NCBI RefSeq assembly: GCF_001185345.1
Contig: NZ_KQ236743.1
Coordinates: 560,857 to 624,856, forward strand
Length of the DNA: 64,000 bases
Origin: Dorea sp. D27
Lineage (GTDB): Bacteria > Bacillota > Clostridia > Lachnospirales > Lachnospiraceae
Direction of reading: 5' to 3'
Shown: piece by piece, positions 1-8,399 of the stretch
Numbering within the stretch: the stretch's first letter is position 1
Layout: the number at the start of each line of letters is the position of its first letter
Made by a program: the position numbers and the translations under genes
Notes under the pieces: generated by a model
Seen by the model: the letters and a program-made list of their open reading frames with translations, nothing else
Databases searched by the model: none
What the model was told of the DNA's origin: nothing

Positions 1-413
1 AGGGCGAGAGTGGCTGTGTAACGTTACTGGACAGCGGATGAACGCTGGCTGCGTCAGCTAGATGGAAAATGGTAGCAAGCTTAGTGTATACAGCACATAC
101 AGTTTAAAACGTTGTATATTATCGCAGTTAAACGTTTGCAGCGTGGCGTACACGCCGTTGCTGCAGGAAGAGCCGGAGTCAGGTAGGGGATGTTATCTCA
201 CATAACAGCCCTGTACCTGATTCCGGCTCTTCCTCATTATAATTATAATTCCATTTTGCCAAAGGTTTTCACTCGCTCAGCTTTTTTATTAATATACCGG
301 CACAGATAAATTCCTTCCGACCGCCAGTAACGTCACACAGCCGTCCCCGCCCGTGCCAGTAAAGCAGATGCCCCCTGCCTCCCCAGCGGCGTCCTAATTT
401 ACTAAACCCCCAT
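1..413. other. gene-free structured region
   Basis: No credible coding frame is seen in these 413 bases. They hold several predicted foldable segments: a short hairpin at 138-164 (arms GCAGCG/TTGCTGC around a TACA loop) and a long imperfect hairpin at 165-234. The region between about 1 and 130 is rich in small self-complementary words (for example AGCG-GATGAA-CGCT) and may be the 3' part of an untranslated RNA beginning left of the window, but I do not recognise a known RNA family. 240-413 shows nothing I can name. Confidence 0.4.
165..234. terminator. long hairpin, possible bidirectional terminator
   Basis: Arms at about 165-188 (AGGAAGAGCCGG...) and 209-234 (...CCGGCTCTTCCT) pair over roughly 24 bases, and the apex has its own small stem (TGTTAT/ATAACA, 191-207). 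There is no good T-run on either side, so it is either a weak terminator or a structural RNA element. It would lie downstream of whatever is transcribed from the left and also about 180 bases past the end of yqeY. Confidence 0.5.
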
Positions 414-860
414 TTATTGAAAGAAGCTTCCTACGATTTCGTTGACGAGCTTGCCGTCTGCTTTGCCTTTTACTTTTGGCATGAGAGACTTCATAATCTT
501 TCCCTTATCTTTCGCTGTCGGGGATTCGATACCGAGTTCTTGCAGTGTAGCTTCCACGATTTCCCTGATTTCGGTTTCGTCCATCATCTTCGGAGCATAC
601 CCTTCCAGAACAGCCAGACGTTTGTTGCACTCGTCTATGATTTCCGTGCGGTCTGCAGGGGTCATCTCAAGTGTTTCTTTTGTCTGCTTTATTTCCTTTA
701 GGATGACTTGCGTCTCTTCCTCTTCCGTCAGGTCGGAACGTTTGTCTATCGCTTTATTCTTAAGAGCAGCCAGCAGCATGGACAATGTCTCTTTCGTCTC
801 CTTATCGCCCGCTTTCATAGCACGTACCATGTCACTTCTTACTTGTTCGATTTTACTCAT
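414..860 (-). CDS. yqeY: GatB/YqeY domain protein
   Basis: A 148-residue protein of the YqeY family, which is homologous to the C-terminal tail of the GatB subunit of Asp/Glu-tRNA amidotransferase and is thought to act in tRNA-dependent processes. The sequence shows the expected opening MSKIEQVRSDMVRAMKAGDK and a C-terminal helical half with KDKGKIMKSLMPKVKGKADG. The frame stays open 49 codons upstream, but the ATG at 860 is chosen because a GGAGG lies six bases before it and the family starts there. It is transcribed away from spoVT and has no co-directional partner in the window. Confidence 0.9.
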   Translation of the reverse strand: MSKIEQVRSDMVRAMKAGDKETKETLSMLLAALKNKAIDKRSDLTEEEETQVILKEIKQTKETLEMTPADRTEIIDECNKRLAVLEGYAPKMMDETEIREIVEATLQELGIESPTAKDKGKIMKSLMPKVKGKADGKLVNEIVGSFFQ

Positions 861-1046
861 ATTATTTCCTCCGTTTTTAATTTTTCTGTCCCTATAAGAT
901 ATAATAGTATACAAAGAACGTATTTTCAAGACGGTATCTCTTGAAACGGCAAGCATATTATTCTTATGCGGCATGTATGTTTTTCCTGCTTTTAACAGAT
1001 AATACATTTATCTGCCAATCAAGATAAATGGAGGGAACATAAGGAC

Positions 1047-1595
1047 ATGAAAGCAACTGGAATAGTGAGAAGAATCGACGATCTGGGAAGAGTAGTGATT
1101 CCCAAAGAAATACGAAGGACTTTACGGATACGGGAAGGGGATCCGCTGGAGATATTTACGGACCGGGAAGGTGAGATTATCTTAAAAAAATATTCTCCGA
1201 TAGGCGAGCTGTCTGCTTTCGCAAGGCAATATGCGGAAAGCCTTGCCCAGACGATGGGCTGCCTTGTGTGCGTAAGCGATATGGATCAGATTGTGGCATC
1301 AGCCGGAGGCGGGAAGAAAGATTTCCAGGACAAATATATCAGCAAGCAGCTGGAAAAAGCGCTGGAAGAAAGAAATCCGATTCTGGCGGCAGCCGGAGAT
1401 AAGAAGTTCATGAAGACGATAAATGACCAGGACGATGAATATCATTATCAGGTAATCCACCCAATCGTATGTGAAGGCGACGTCATCGGCGGAGTCATCT
1501 TCCTGACGAAAGAGAGCAAAAAGAAGTTTTCAGAACTTGAACAGAAGATGGCTGCCTGCGCGGCAGGTTTTTTAGGCAGACAGATGGAACAATAA
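1047..1595 (+). CDS. spoVT: stage V sporulation protein T, AbrB-type regulator
   Basis: A 182-residue transcription factor that in sporulating Firmicutes tunes forespore sigma-G genes and later spore development. Residues 1-50 are an AbrB/SpoVT swapped-hairpin DNA-binding domain (MKATGIVRRIDDLGRVVIPK, then the LRIREGDPLEIF strand), and residues about 60-180 form the GAF-like C-terminal domain characteristic of SpoVT rather than of the shorter AbrB. A GGAGGG lies about 11 bases upstream of the ATG and AAGGA closer. Its presence argues that the host forms spores. The next gene follows after 53 bases and may be co-transcribed. Confidence 0.92.
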   Translation: MKATGIVRRIDDLGRVVIPKEIRRTLRIREGDPLEIFTDREGEIILKKYSPIGELSAFARQYAESLAQTMGCLVCVSDMDQIVASAGGGKKDFQDKYISKQLEKALEERNPILAAAGDKKFMKTINDQDDEYHYQVIHPIVCEGDVIGGVIFLTKESKKKFSELEQKMAACAAGFLGRQMEQ

Positions 1596-1648
1596 TGGCA
1601 TAAATCCGTAATCTGATTCATACCTTGTGATAGACGAGGAGGGATTAG

Positions 1649-2023
1649 ATGGAGAGACGGATTCAGAAAGATTCAAAAGTCATGTGGGTGTTAAAGTCAC
1701 TGCTTGCTTCTTATATCGTCACCGGAATTATGCTTCTGGTGCTGACTGTGCTGCTGTATAAGATGGACTTGAATGAAAAAGCGGTATCGGCCGGCATTGT
1801 GGCTATCTATGTCATGGCTACGCTTATCGGAGGCATCATTATCGGGAAGCTTGCAAGGGTGCGCAGGTTTGTGTGGGGACTTGGCCTGGGAATCGGATAT
1901 TTTGCACTTCTGCTTCTGATTACGCTCGGAGTGTACCATACGCTGAACGGAAACGGTGCGAACCTCATAACGACGTTTATTCTCTGTGCCGGCGGGGGCA
2001 TGGTGGGCGGAATGATTTCATAA
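1649..2023 (+). CDS. TIGR04086-type small membrane protein
   Basis: A 124-residue protein with four hydrophobic segments (roughly residues 17-38, 48-68, 76-97 and 104-124) joined by short loops; it begins with a charged stretch MERRIQKDSKVMW. This resembles the TIGR04086 family of four-helix membrane proteins common in sporulating Clostridia and Bacilli; its function is not known. GAGGAGGG precedes the ATG. It may be co-transcribed with spoVT, 53 bases upstream; a scfA promoter follows about 45 bases downstream. Confidence 0.75.
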   Translation: MERRIQKDSKVMWVLKSLLASYIVTGIMLLVLTVLLYKMDLNEKAVSAGIVAIYVMATLIGGIIIGKLARVRRFVWGLGLGIGYFALLLLITLGVYHTLNGNGANLITTFILCAGGGMVGGMIS

Positions 2024-2106
2024 AAAACAGCCGGAAAAATACTTCCAAAAACATATTGCTTATGTTATAATAACAAAAGTTAAGCAAACGTAAGGAGGAT
2101 ATTGAC

Positions 2107-2250
2107 ATGAAACATGTGAAGACATTGAATACACAGACTTTGAATAATACAGTTAAAAAAGGCGGATGCGGAGAATGCCAGACATCCTGCCAGTCAGCAT
2201 GTAAGACATCCTGCACCGTAGGAAACCAGACGTGCGAACAGAAGAAATAA
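2107..2250 (+). CDS. scfA: SCIFF six-cysteine ribosomal peptide precursor
   Basis: A 47-residue precursor too short for most gene finders. After an N-terminal leader (MKHVKTLNTQTLNNTVKKGG) it carries six cysteines at residues 21, 24, 28, 32, 36 and 43, the defining pattern of the SCIFF family (six cysteines in about forty-five residues), found across Clostridia. The partner radical-SAM enzyme (ScfB) installs thioether bonds from cysteines to neighbouring residues; the end role of the product is unknown. AAGGAGG lies at a good distance before the ATG, and a TATAAT at 2066-2071 is the likely -10 element. The maturase gene starts 80 bases downstream. Confidence 0.96.
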   Translation: MKHVKTLNTQTLNNTVKKGGCGECQTSCQSACKTSCTVGNQTCEQKK

Positions 2251-2275
2251 TGAAACATCATACGGAATACTCGGG

Positions 2276-2303
2276 ACAGCGGTCTTAAGGGTCGCTGTTT
2301 CTT
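2276..2303 (+). terminator. attenuator between scfA and scfB
   Basis: ACAGCG (2276-2281) pairs with CGCTGT (2293-2298), followed by TTTCTTGTTGTTT. The short stem suggests partial termination, which would make more precursor mRNA than maturase mRNA. This is inferred from structure only. Confidence 0.55.
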
Positions 2304-2330
2304 GTTGTTTGAAAAAGGGGGATATACAGT

Positions 2331-3737
2331 TTGGTTCACCAGTATAAAAACAATGGATATAATATAGTCCTTGATGTGAACAGCGGGGCAGTACACGTAG
2401 TCGACGGGCTGTGCTACGATGTGATAGCAGAGCTTGAGGGGGCACCGGAAACCCAGACGGCAGAGCGCCTTAAGGCTCCAGATACGCTGGCGGGACTGAA
2501 GGAGAAGCTCAGCGGGGCATACGATGCGAAGGACATAGAAGAGGCGCTTGCGGATGTCGTGGAGCTGACGGAGGCGGGAAGGCTGTTTACGCCGGATACA
2601 CATGAATGTCTGATTGAGGAAGTGAAGAAGAGGAAGACGGTCGTCAAGGCGCTCTGCCTGCATATTGCACACGACTGCAACCTCGCCTGCAAATACTGCT
2701 TCGCGGAAGAGGGAGAATATCACGGAAGACGCGCTCTTATGAGCTATGAAGTGGGCAGGAAGGCGCTGGATTTCCTCATAGCCAATTCCGGCAGCAGACA
2801 TAATCTGGAGGTGGATTTCTTCGGCGGCGAGCCGCTCATGAACTGGCAGGTGGTGAAAGACCTTGTGGCTTACGGCCGCGGCCAGGAGAAGATACATGAC
2901 AAGCGTTTTCGCTTTACCGTGACGACGAACGGTGTACTTTTAAATGACGAAATACAGGAATTTGTGAACAAAGAAATGGATAATGTTGTTCTAAGCCTGG
3001 ATGGACGCAAGGAGGTCAATGATGAGATGCGCCCGTTCAGAAACGGGAAAGGCAGTTATGACCTGATTGTCCCGAAGTTCCAGAAACTGGCCAGGAGCAG
3101 AAACCAGGAAAAGTATTACATAAGAGGTACATTTACAAGAAATAACCTGGATTTTGCGGAGGATATCCTGCATTTCGCCGATCTGGGCTTCCGGCAGATG
3201 TCCATTGAGCCGGTCGTGGGAGAAGAGACGGACCCGTACGCGATCAGGGAAGAAGACATACCGGCAATCACGAGGGAATACGACAGGCTGGCACAGATTA
3301 TGATTGACCGTGAAAAGCAAGGAAAAGGTTTTAATTTCTTTCATTTTATGATAGACTTAGACGGTGGACCGTGCGTGGCGAAACGCTTGTCAGGCTGCGG
3401 TTCCGGAACGGAATATCTGGCGGTGACCCCATGGGGGGACTTCTATCCGTGTCATCAGTTCGTAGGACAGGAAGAATTCCTGATGGGGAATGTAGAGGAA
3501 GGAATCGTCAGACCGGAGATTGCAGATGAATTCAGGAGCTGCAACGTATATTCCAAAGAAAAGTGTAAGAATTGTTTTGCAAAATTTTACTGCAGCGGCG
3601 GCTGTATGGCTAATGCCTATAATTTCCACGGTACGATCCACGATACGTATGAGGTTGGCTGTGAGATGCAGCGCAAACGTGTAGAGTGCGCGATTATGAT
3701 GAAGGCGGCGCTGGCAGAGGAAGATTCGGAAGGATAA
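2331..3737 (+). CDS. scfB: SCIFF thioether maturase, radical SAM/SPASM-type
   Basis: A 468-residue radical S-adenosylmethionine enzyme that modifies the SCIFF peptide. The SAM-cluster motif is C116-x3-C120-x2-C123 (DCNLACKYCF), followed by the FFGGEPLMNW motif. The C-terminal quarter contains the auxiliary-cluster cysteines typical of sactipeptide-type maturases (GGPCVAK, LSGCGSG, YPCHQF, KCKNCFAKFYCSGGCMANA, VGCEM). The N-terminal about 95 residues form the peptide-recognition region. The start is a TTG preceded by AGGGGG. Its position right after scfA and its length match the SCIFF maturase family (TIGR03974). Confidence 0.95.
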   Translation: MVHQYKNNGYNIVLDVNSGAVHVVDGLCYDVIAELEGAPETQTAERLKAPDTLAGLKEKLSGAYDAKDIEEALADVVELTEAGRLFTPDTHECLIEEVKKRKTVVKALCLHIAHDCNLACKYCFAEEGEYHGRRALMSYEVGRKALDFLIANSGSRHNLEVDFFGGEPLMNWQVVKDLVAYGRGQEKIHDKRFRFTVTTNGVLLNDEIQEFVNKEMDNVVLSLDGRKEVNDEMRPFRNGKGSYDLIVPKFQKLARSRNQEKYYIRGTFTRNNLDFAEDILHFADLGFRQMSIEPVVGEETDPYAIREEDIPAITREYDRLAQIMIDREKQGKGFNFFHFMIDLDGGPCVAKRLSGCGSGTEYLAVTPWGDFYPCHQFVGQEEFLMGNVEEGIVRPEIADEFRSCNVYSKEKCKNCFAKFYCSGGCMANAYNFHGTIHDTYEVGCEMQRKRVECAIMMKAALAEEDSEG

Positions 3738-3754
3738 GAGAAAGGAAGTAGACC

Positions 3755-5917
3755 ATGAAGAAGAGTAAAGGCATACTTAGTCTTGTCGTGACGGCGGCTC
3801 TCATAGCATTGCTCGCATTTACGACAGTGGCAGGATTCGGTAAGGGCAAGACCGGCTCTGCGGAAAATATTAAGCTCGGCCTTGATTTGGCGGGCGGGGT
3901 CAGCATCACCTATCAGGTAAAAGACAAGAACCCGTCAGAGGAAGAGATGCGGGATACGATCTACAAGCTTCAAAAGCGTGTGGAACAGTACAGTACGGAG
4001 GCGAACGTATATCAGGAAGGTGACGACAGGATTAATATCGAGATTCCTGGTGTAAGCGATGCAAATACTATCCTGGATGAACTAGGAAAACCAGGTTCCC
4101 TGGAGTTTCAGACGCAGGACGGTGAGACGGTCATAACTGGTTCTGATGTAAAGACTGCTAGCGCCCGCGCCGGCGAAGACGATATGGGCAATAAGGAATA
4201 CAGCGTCGAGCTTGACCTGAACGAGGAAGGGACGAAGAAATTTGCCGAAGCGACAGAGGCGAACGTAGGCAAGCCTATCTCTATCATCTATGACGGTGAG
4301 ACGATCAGCAGTCCGACGGTGCAGACGGCAATCACCGGGGGACAGGCATATATCACCGGTAATTTCAGCTATGAAGAGGCGGAGAACCTTGCGTCCACCA
4401 TCCGTATCGGTGGACTGAAGCTGGAACTCACCGAGCTGCGTTCCAACGTGGTCGGCGCACAGCTTGGAGAGCAGGCAATCAGTACAAGCCTGAAAGCGGG
4501 TGCCATCGGCCTTGCTATCGTATTTATCTTTATGATATGCGTATACCTGCTGCCAGGTCTCGCATCCAGCCTTGCCCTCATAATCTATACAGGGCTCGTG
4601 CTCGTGATTCTGAATGCGTTCAATGTCACGCTGACTCTGCCGGGTATCGCAGGTATCATCCTCAGCATCGGTATGGCAGTGGATGCCAATGTCATTATAT
4701 TTGCCCGTGTGCGGGAAGAGATGTCCAAGGGCAAGAGCGTGCGCAATTCCCTTAAGACAGGATTCCAAAAGGCCATGTCTGCCATCGTGGACGGCAATGT
4801 GACGACGCTCATCGCCGCGGCGGTACTGTGGTTTAAGGGGTCAGGCTCCGTCAAGGGCTTTGCCCAGACGCTGGCCATCGGTATCATCGTATCCATGTTT
4901 ACGGCGCTTGTCATTACACGGATGATCGTGTATGCATTTTATGCGGTAGGGCTCAGGAAAGAGAAGCTGTATTACCGTCCGAGGAAGGAAAGGAAACCCA
5001 TTGATTTCCTCAGCAGGAAGAAATGGTTCTTTGCCCTGTCGCTGGCGGTCGTCATCCTTGGCTTCGTGTTCATGGGCGTAAATGGTTCAAAAGGAAAGGG
5101 AGCATTTGCATACAGCCTGGAGTTTGAAGGCGGGACGTCGACAAATGTTACATTTACCAAAGAATATACGATTGAAGAGATAGATAAAGAGATTGTACCT
5201 GTCGTGGAAGAAGTGACCGGGGATGCCAATGTCCAGACGCAGAAGGTTGCGGACACGAATCAGGTTATCATTAAGACGAAGACGCTCAGCCTGGATGCGC
5301 GTGAGGCGCTGAACAAGGCGCTTGCCGACAATTTTAAGGTGGACGAGTCGCTCATTACCGCAGAGAATATCAGCTCGACCATCAGTAATGAGATGAGGCA
5401 GGATGCCATCATGGCGGTTATCGTAGCCACGATATTCATGCTGATCTATATCTGGTTCAGATTCAAGGATATCCGTTTTGCGGCAAGCGCTGTCACCGCG
5501 CTTCTGCACGATGTGCTCGTAGTGCTGGCTTTCTATGCTGCGGCCAGGATTTCGGTCGGAAATACATTTATCGCGTGTATGCTTACGATTGTAGGTTACT
5601 CGATCAATGCCACCATCGTCATATTTGACCGTATCCGTGAGGAACTGAGGCTGAAGACGAAAGCGACAGAGCTTGCGGAGGTGGTGAACAAGAGCATCAC
5701 GCAGACGTTGACCCGGAGCATCTACACTTCTCTCACCACATTTGTCATGGTGGCCGTGCTGTTCGTGATGGGCGTGAGTTCTATCCGTGAATTTGCGCTT
5801 CCACTCATGGTCGGCATCATATGCGGCGCTTATTCATCCGTATGCATCACCGGTGCGCTCTGGTATGTCATGCGGACAAAGCTTGGGAAGAAAACGACAA
5901 ATACAAAGAAGAAATAA
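3755..5917 (+). CDS. secDF: protein translocase subunits SecD and SecF, fused
   Basis: A 720-residue inner-membrane protein combining SecD (about residues 1-410) and SecF (about 415-715) in one chain, as in many Firmicutes. It uses the proton gradient to help pull exported proteins through SecYEG. SecD features: an N-terminal membrane anchor, LGLDLAGGVSITYQV, and the transmembrane block ending with the GMAVDANVIIFARVREE motif. SecF features: SLEFEGGTSTNV, and the VGYSINATIVIFDRIREEL motif. GGAAG precedes the ATG by a short spacer, 17 bases after scfB stops, so read-through from scfB is plausible. Confidence 0.96.
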   Translation: MKKSKGILSLVVTAALIALLAFTTVAGFGKGKTGSAENIKLGLDLAGGVSITYQVKDKNPSEEEMRDTIYKLQKRVEQYSTEANVYQEGDDRINIEIPGVSDANTILDELGKPGSLEFQTQDGETVITGSDVKTASARAGEDDMGNKEYSVELDLNEEGTKKFAEATEANVGKPISIIYDGETISSPTVQTAITGGQAYITGNFSYEEAENLASTIRIGGLKLELTELRSNVVGAQLGEQAISTSLKAGAIGLAIVFIFMICVYLLPGLASSLALIIYTGLVLVILNAFNVTLTLPGIAGIILSIGMAVDANVIIFARVREEMSKGKSVRNSLKTGFQKAMSAIVDGNVTTLIAAAVLWFKGSGSVKGFAQTLAIGIIVSMFTALVITRMIVYAFYAVGLRKEKLYYRPRKERKPIDFLSRKKWFFALSLAVVILGFVFMGVNGSKGKGAFAYSLEFEGGTSTNVTFTKEYTIEEIDKEIVPVVEEVTGDANVQTQKVADTNQVIIKTKTLSLDAREALNKALADNFKVDESLITAENISSTISNEMRQDAIMAVIVATIFMLIYIWFRFKDIRFAASAVTALLHDVLVVLAFYAAARISVGNTFIACMLTIVGYSINATIVIFDRIREELRLKTKATELAEVVNKSITQTLTRSIYTSLTTFVMVAVLFVMGVSSIREFALPLMVGIICGAYSSVCITGALWYVMRTKLGKKTTNTKKK

Positions 5918-5988
5918 AAGAGCGGTACAGTATACCAGCCATGGCCATATTTATATGGCTGTGGCTGTTTACAGTGGAGGGAAAGAGG

Positions 5989-7749
5989 ATGGAACAGTGG
6001 GTGCTGCTCAGAAAAGGAGCAGATTTTGAAGCTATCGGGAAAGAATTCGGAATCAGCCCGAGGCTGGCCTGCCTGATCAGAAATCGGGACGTGGTTGGAA
6101 CGGAGGCCGTACGCCGGTATCTCAACGGGACGATTACCGATCTGTATGACGGAATGCTCATGAAGGATATGGACAAGGCGGTAGAAATACTTCGGGAGAA
6201 GATAGACGGGGGCAGAAAGATACGTATTATCGGAGATTATGACATAGACGGTGTGAGTGCCACGTATATCCTGCTGAAGGGCCTGGGAAGATCGGGTGCT
6301 GATGTAGACAGTGACATCCCGGACCGTATTAAAGATGGATATGGACTGAACATAGAACTGATTGAGAGAGCTTACAGAGATGGAATTGACACGATAGTGA
6401 CGTGTGATAACGGCATCGCGGCCAGTGAGGAGATTGCCTATGGCAGACGCCTCGGCATGACGGTTATCGTGACGGACCATCATGAAGTGCCATATGAAGA
6501 AGAGGGCGGTGAGAAGCATCATTTGCTACCGCCTGCGGATGCGGTCGTGGATCCAAAGCAGCCGGGCTGCAGCTATCCGTTCAAGGGGCTGTGCGGGGCG
6601 GCAATCGCCTATAAGCTCATAGAAGCGCTGTATGAGGCCATAGGAAATGAAGCGGATGACCTGGATGACCTTCTGGAAAATGTGGCGGTTGCCACGGTTG
6701 GCGATGTGATGGAGCTGGAGGACGAAAACCGGATTCTCGTCAGGGAAGGGCTGGAACGGCTAAGAAGAACCGTCAATCCGGGTCTTAGCTCCCTGATCGA
6801 CTGTACCGGGGTAGACAGAAGGAAGCTGAATACGTACCATATCGGCTTTGTCCTCGGACCATGCCTGAATGCAGGAGGGCGTCTGGATACGGCGAAGCGT
6901 GCCCTTGACCTGCTCTGTGCGAAGAACAAGAAGGAAGCGGATATGCTGGCGGGGGATCTGAAGGCGCTGAATGACAGCCGCAAGGAGATGACGGCCGCCG
7001 CGGTGGACCAGGCGGTACATATGATAGATACGACATCTCTCGGCAGAGACCGCGTGCTGGCCGTATATCTGCCGGACTGCCATGAAAGCCTGGCGGGAAT
7101 CGTAGCCGGGCGCCTGCGGGAGCGCTACTGCCGTCCTGCCTTTGTCATGACGGATGCGGAGGATGGAGTAAAAGGTTCCGGCCGCTCTATAGAAGCCTAC
7201 CATATGTATGAGGAGCTTGCCGCATGCAGAGAACTGCTGACGAAGTACGGAGGACATAAGCTGGCTGCGGGATTCTCTTTAAGGAGAGATGATGTGGATC
7301 GGTTCCGCACGATGTTGAATGAGAACTGTACGCTGGAGGAGAATGATATGAGGGAAAAGGTGGTTATCGATATGGAGCTGCCGTTTTCCTGTGTCACAGA
7401 GGATATTGTCAGAGAACTTAGATACCTGGAGCCTTATGGAAAGGGAAATACGAAGCCTGTATTTGCTGCCAGAAAGGTGGAACTGCTTGGGGGCCAGATA
7501 TATGGGAGGAATAAGAATGTGCTGAAGATGCGCCTGCGAGACGGCCGGGGCAGTGAGGTTGAAGCGGTGTATTTCGGTGATATCAGCCGGCTGTGTGCCT
7601 ATCTGGAGGAACACTATGGCAAAGCCGCGCTGAAGCAGTTCCTGAACCGGCAGTCGAGCGGGATTACATTGTCCGTCACGTATTATCCGGAAGTGAACGA
7701 GTACATGGGAAACCGTACGATGCAGATTGTTGTCACGCATTACCAGTAA
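5989..7749 (+). CDS. recJ: single-stranded-DNA exonuclease RecJ
   Basis: A 586-residue 5'-3' single-strand DNA exonuclease of the DHH superfamily used in recombination and mismatch repair. Visible are DHH motif I (IIGDYDIDGVSATYILLKGL), the CDNGIAA motif, the DHH signature TDHHEVP, and the DHHA1 motif GGHKLAAGFSL, followed by an OB-like C-terminal domain. The frame is open back into secDF, but the ATG at 5989 has GGAGGGAAAGAGG just before it and gives a family-like N-terminus (MEQWVLLRKG). It is slightly short of some RecJ proteins but complete in motifs. Confidence 0.92.
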   Translation: MEQWVLLRKGADFEAIGKEFGISPRLACLIRNRDVVGTEAVRRYLNGTITDLYDGMLMKDMDKAVEILREKIDGGRKIRIIGDYDIDGVSATYILLKGLGRSGADVDSDIPDRIKDGYGLNIELIERAYRDGIDTIVTCDNGIAASEEIAYGRRLGMTVIVTDHHEVPYEEEGGEKHHLLPPADAVVDPKQPGCSYPFKGLCGAAIAYKLIEALYEAIGNEADDLDDLLENVAVATVGDVMELEDENRILVREGLERLRRTVNPGLSSLIDCTGVDRRKLNTYHIGFVLGPCLNAGGRLDTAKRALDLLCAKNKKEADMLAGDLKALNDSRKEMTAAAVDQAVHMIDTTSLGRDRVLAVYLPDCHESLAGIVAGRLRERYCRPAFVMTDAEDGVKGSGRSIEAYHMYEELAACRELLTKYGGHKLAAGFSLRRDDVDRFRTMLNENCTLEENDMREKVVIDMELPFSCVTEDIVRELRYLEPYGKGNTKPVFAARKVELLGGQIYGRNKNVLKMRLRDGRGSEVEAVYFGDISRLCAYLEEHYGKAALKQFLNRQSSGITLSVTYYPEVNEYMGNRTMQIVVTHYQ

Positions 7750-7773
7750 GCTGTCTAAAGTGTATAGAATTGT

Positions 7774-7802
7774 TTGAAAATAACATAAACTAATGTTATA
7801 CT
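7774..7802 (+). promoter_or_regulatory. promoter of apt with internal inverted repeat
   Basis: TTGAAA (7774-7779), 17 bases, TATACT (7797-7802). The inverted repeat ATAACAT-N6-ATGTTAT (7780-7799) fills the spacer, a place where a repressor could bind. The regulator, if any, is not identified. Confidence 0.55.
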
Positions 7803-7838
7803 GTTTTTGTATTTATGTGAGAGAATGGAGAGGGTGTC

Positions 7839-8363
7839 ATGAAACCAATAGAAGAATATGTAAGAAGCATACCGGATTTTCCGGAGCAGGGTATCATCTT
7901 CAGAGATGTTACCAGCGTGCTCCAGGATGCGGACGGTCTGCATCTCGCGGTCGACCTGATGCAGGGCAAGCTGGACGGGGTGGATTTTGACGTAATCGTG
8001 GGGCCTGAGTCCAGAGGATTTATCTTCGGCGTCCCTATTGCATATAATCTGCATAAACCGTTCATCCCTATCAGGAAGAAAGGCAAGCTGCCATGTGAGA
8101 CGGTCTCTATCCGGTATGATCTGGAATATGGAACTGCGGAGCTTGAGATGCACCGGGATGCAATCAAGGAAGGACAGAAGGTCGTCATCATAGACGATCT
8201 CATTGCCACAGGAGGAACGAACGAGGCGATGATAAAGCTCGTGGAAGGTCTGGGCGGTGAAGTGGTAAAGACGGTATTTCTAATGGAACTATCCGGTCTG
8301 GAAGGAAGAAAGCGGCTGAAGGGTTATGATGTGGAATCCGTGATAGCTTATCCGGGCAAATAG
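7839..8363 (+). CDS. apt: adenine phosphoribosyltransferase
   Basis: A 174-residue cytoplasmic enzyme making AMP from adenine and PRPP (purine salvage). It shows the N-terminal PDFPEQGIIFRDVTSVL segment of Apt, the FGVPIAYNL/FIPIRKKGKLP flexible-loop region and the PRPP-binding motif VVIIDDLIATGGTN. Length is normal. It sits between recJ and rel with its own promoter; the apt-rel order is common in Firmicutes and links purine nucleotide supply with (p)ppGpp turnover. Confidence 0.97.
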   Translation: MKPIEEYVRSIPDFPEQGIIFRDVTSVLQDADGLHLAVDLMQGKLDGVDFDVIVGPESRGFIFGVPIAYNLHKPFIPIRKKGKLPCETVSIRYDLEYGTAELEMHRDAIKEGQKVVIIDDLIATGGTNEAMIKLVEGLGGEVVKTVFLMELSGLEGRKRLKGYDVESVIAYPGK

Positions 8364-8399
8364 ACAGATATAAATTATGAAGAGGAAGGAGGCGTTAAT

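Noticed and set aside
1977-2897. 306-codon minus-strand frame over scfA and scfB
   Set aside because: It covers the well-supported scfA and the start of scfB in reverse and has the biased composition of an antisense shadow.
5821-5988. recJ starting inside secDF
   Set aside because: The extension has no ribosome-binding site and does not resemble RecJ; the ATG at 5989 has both.
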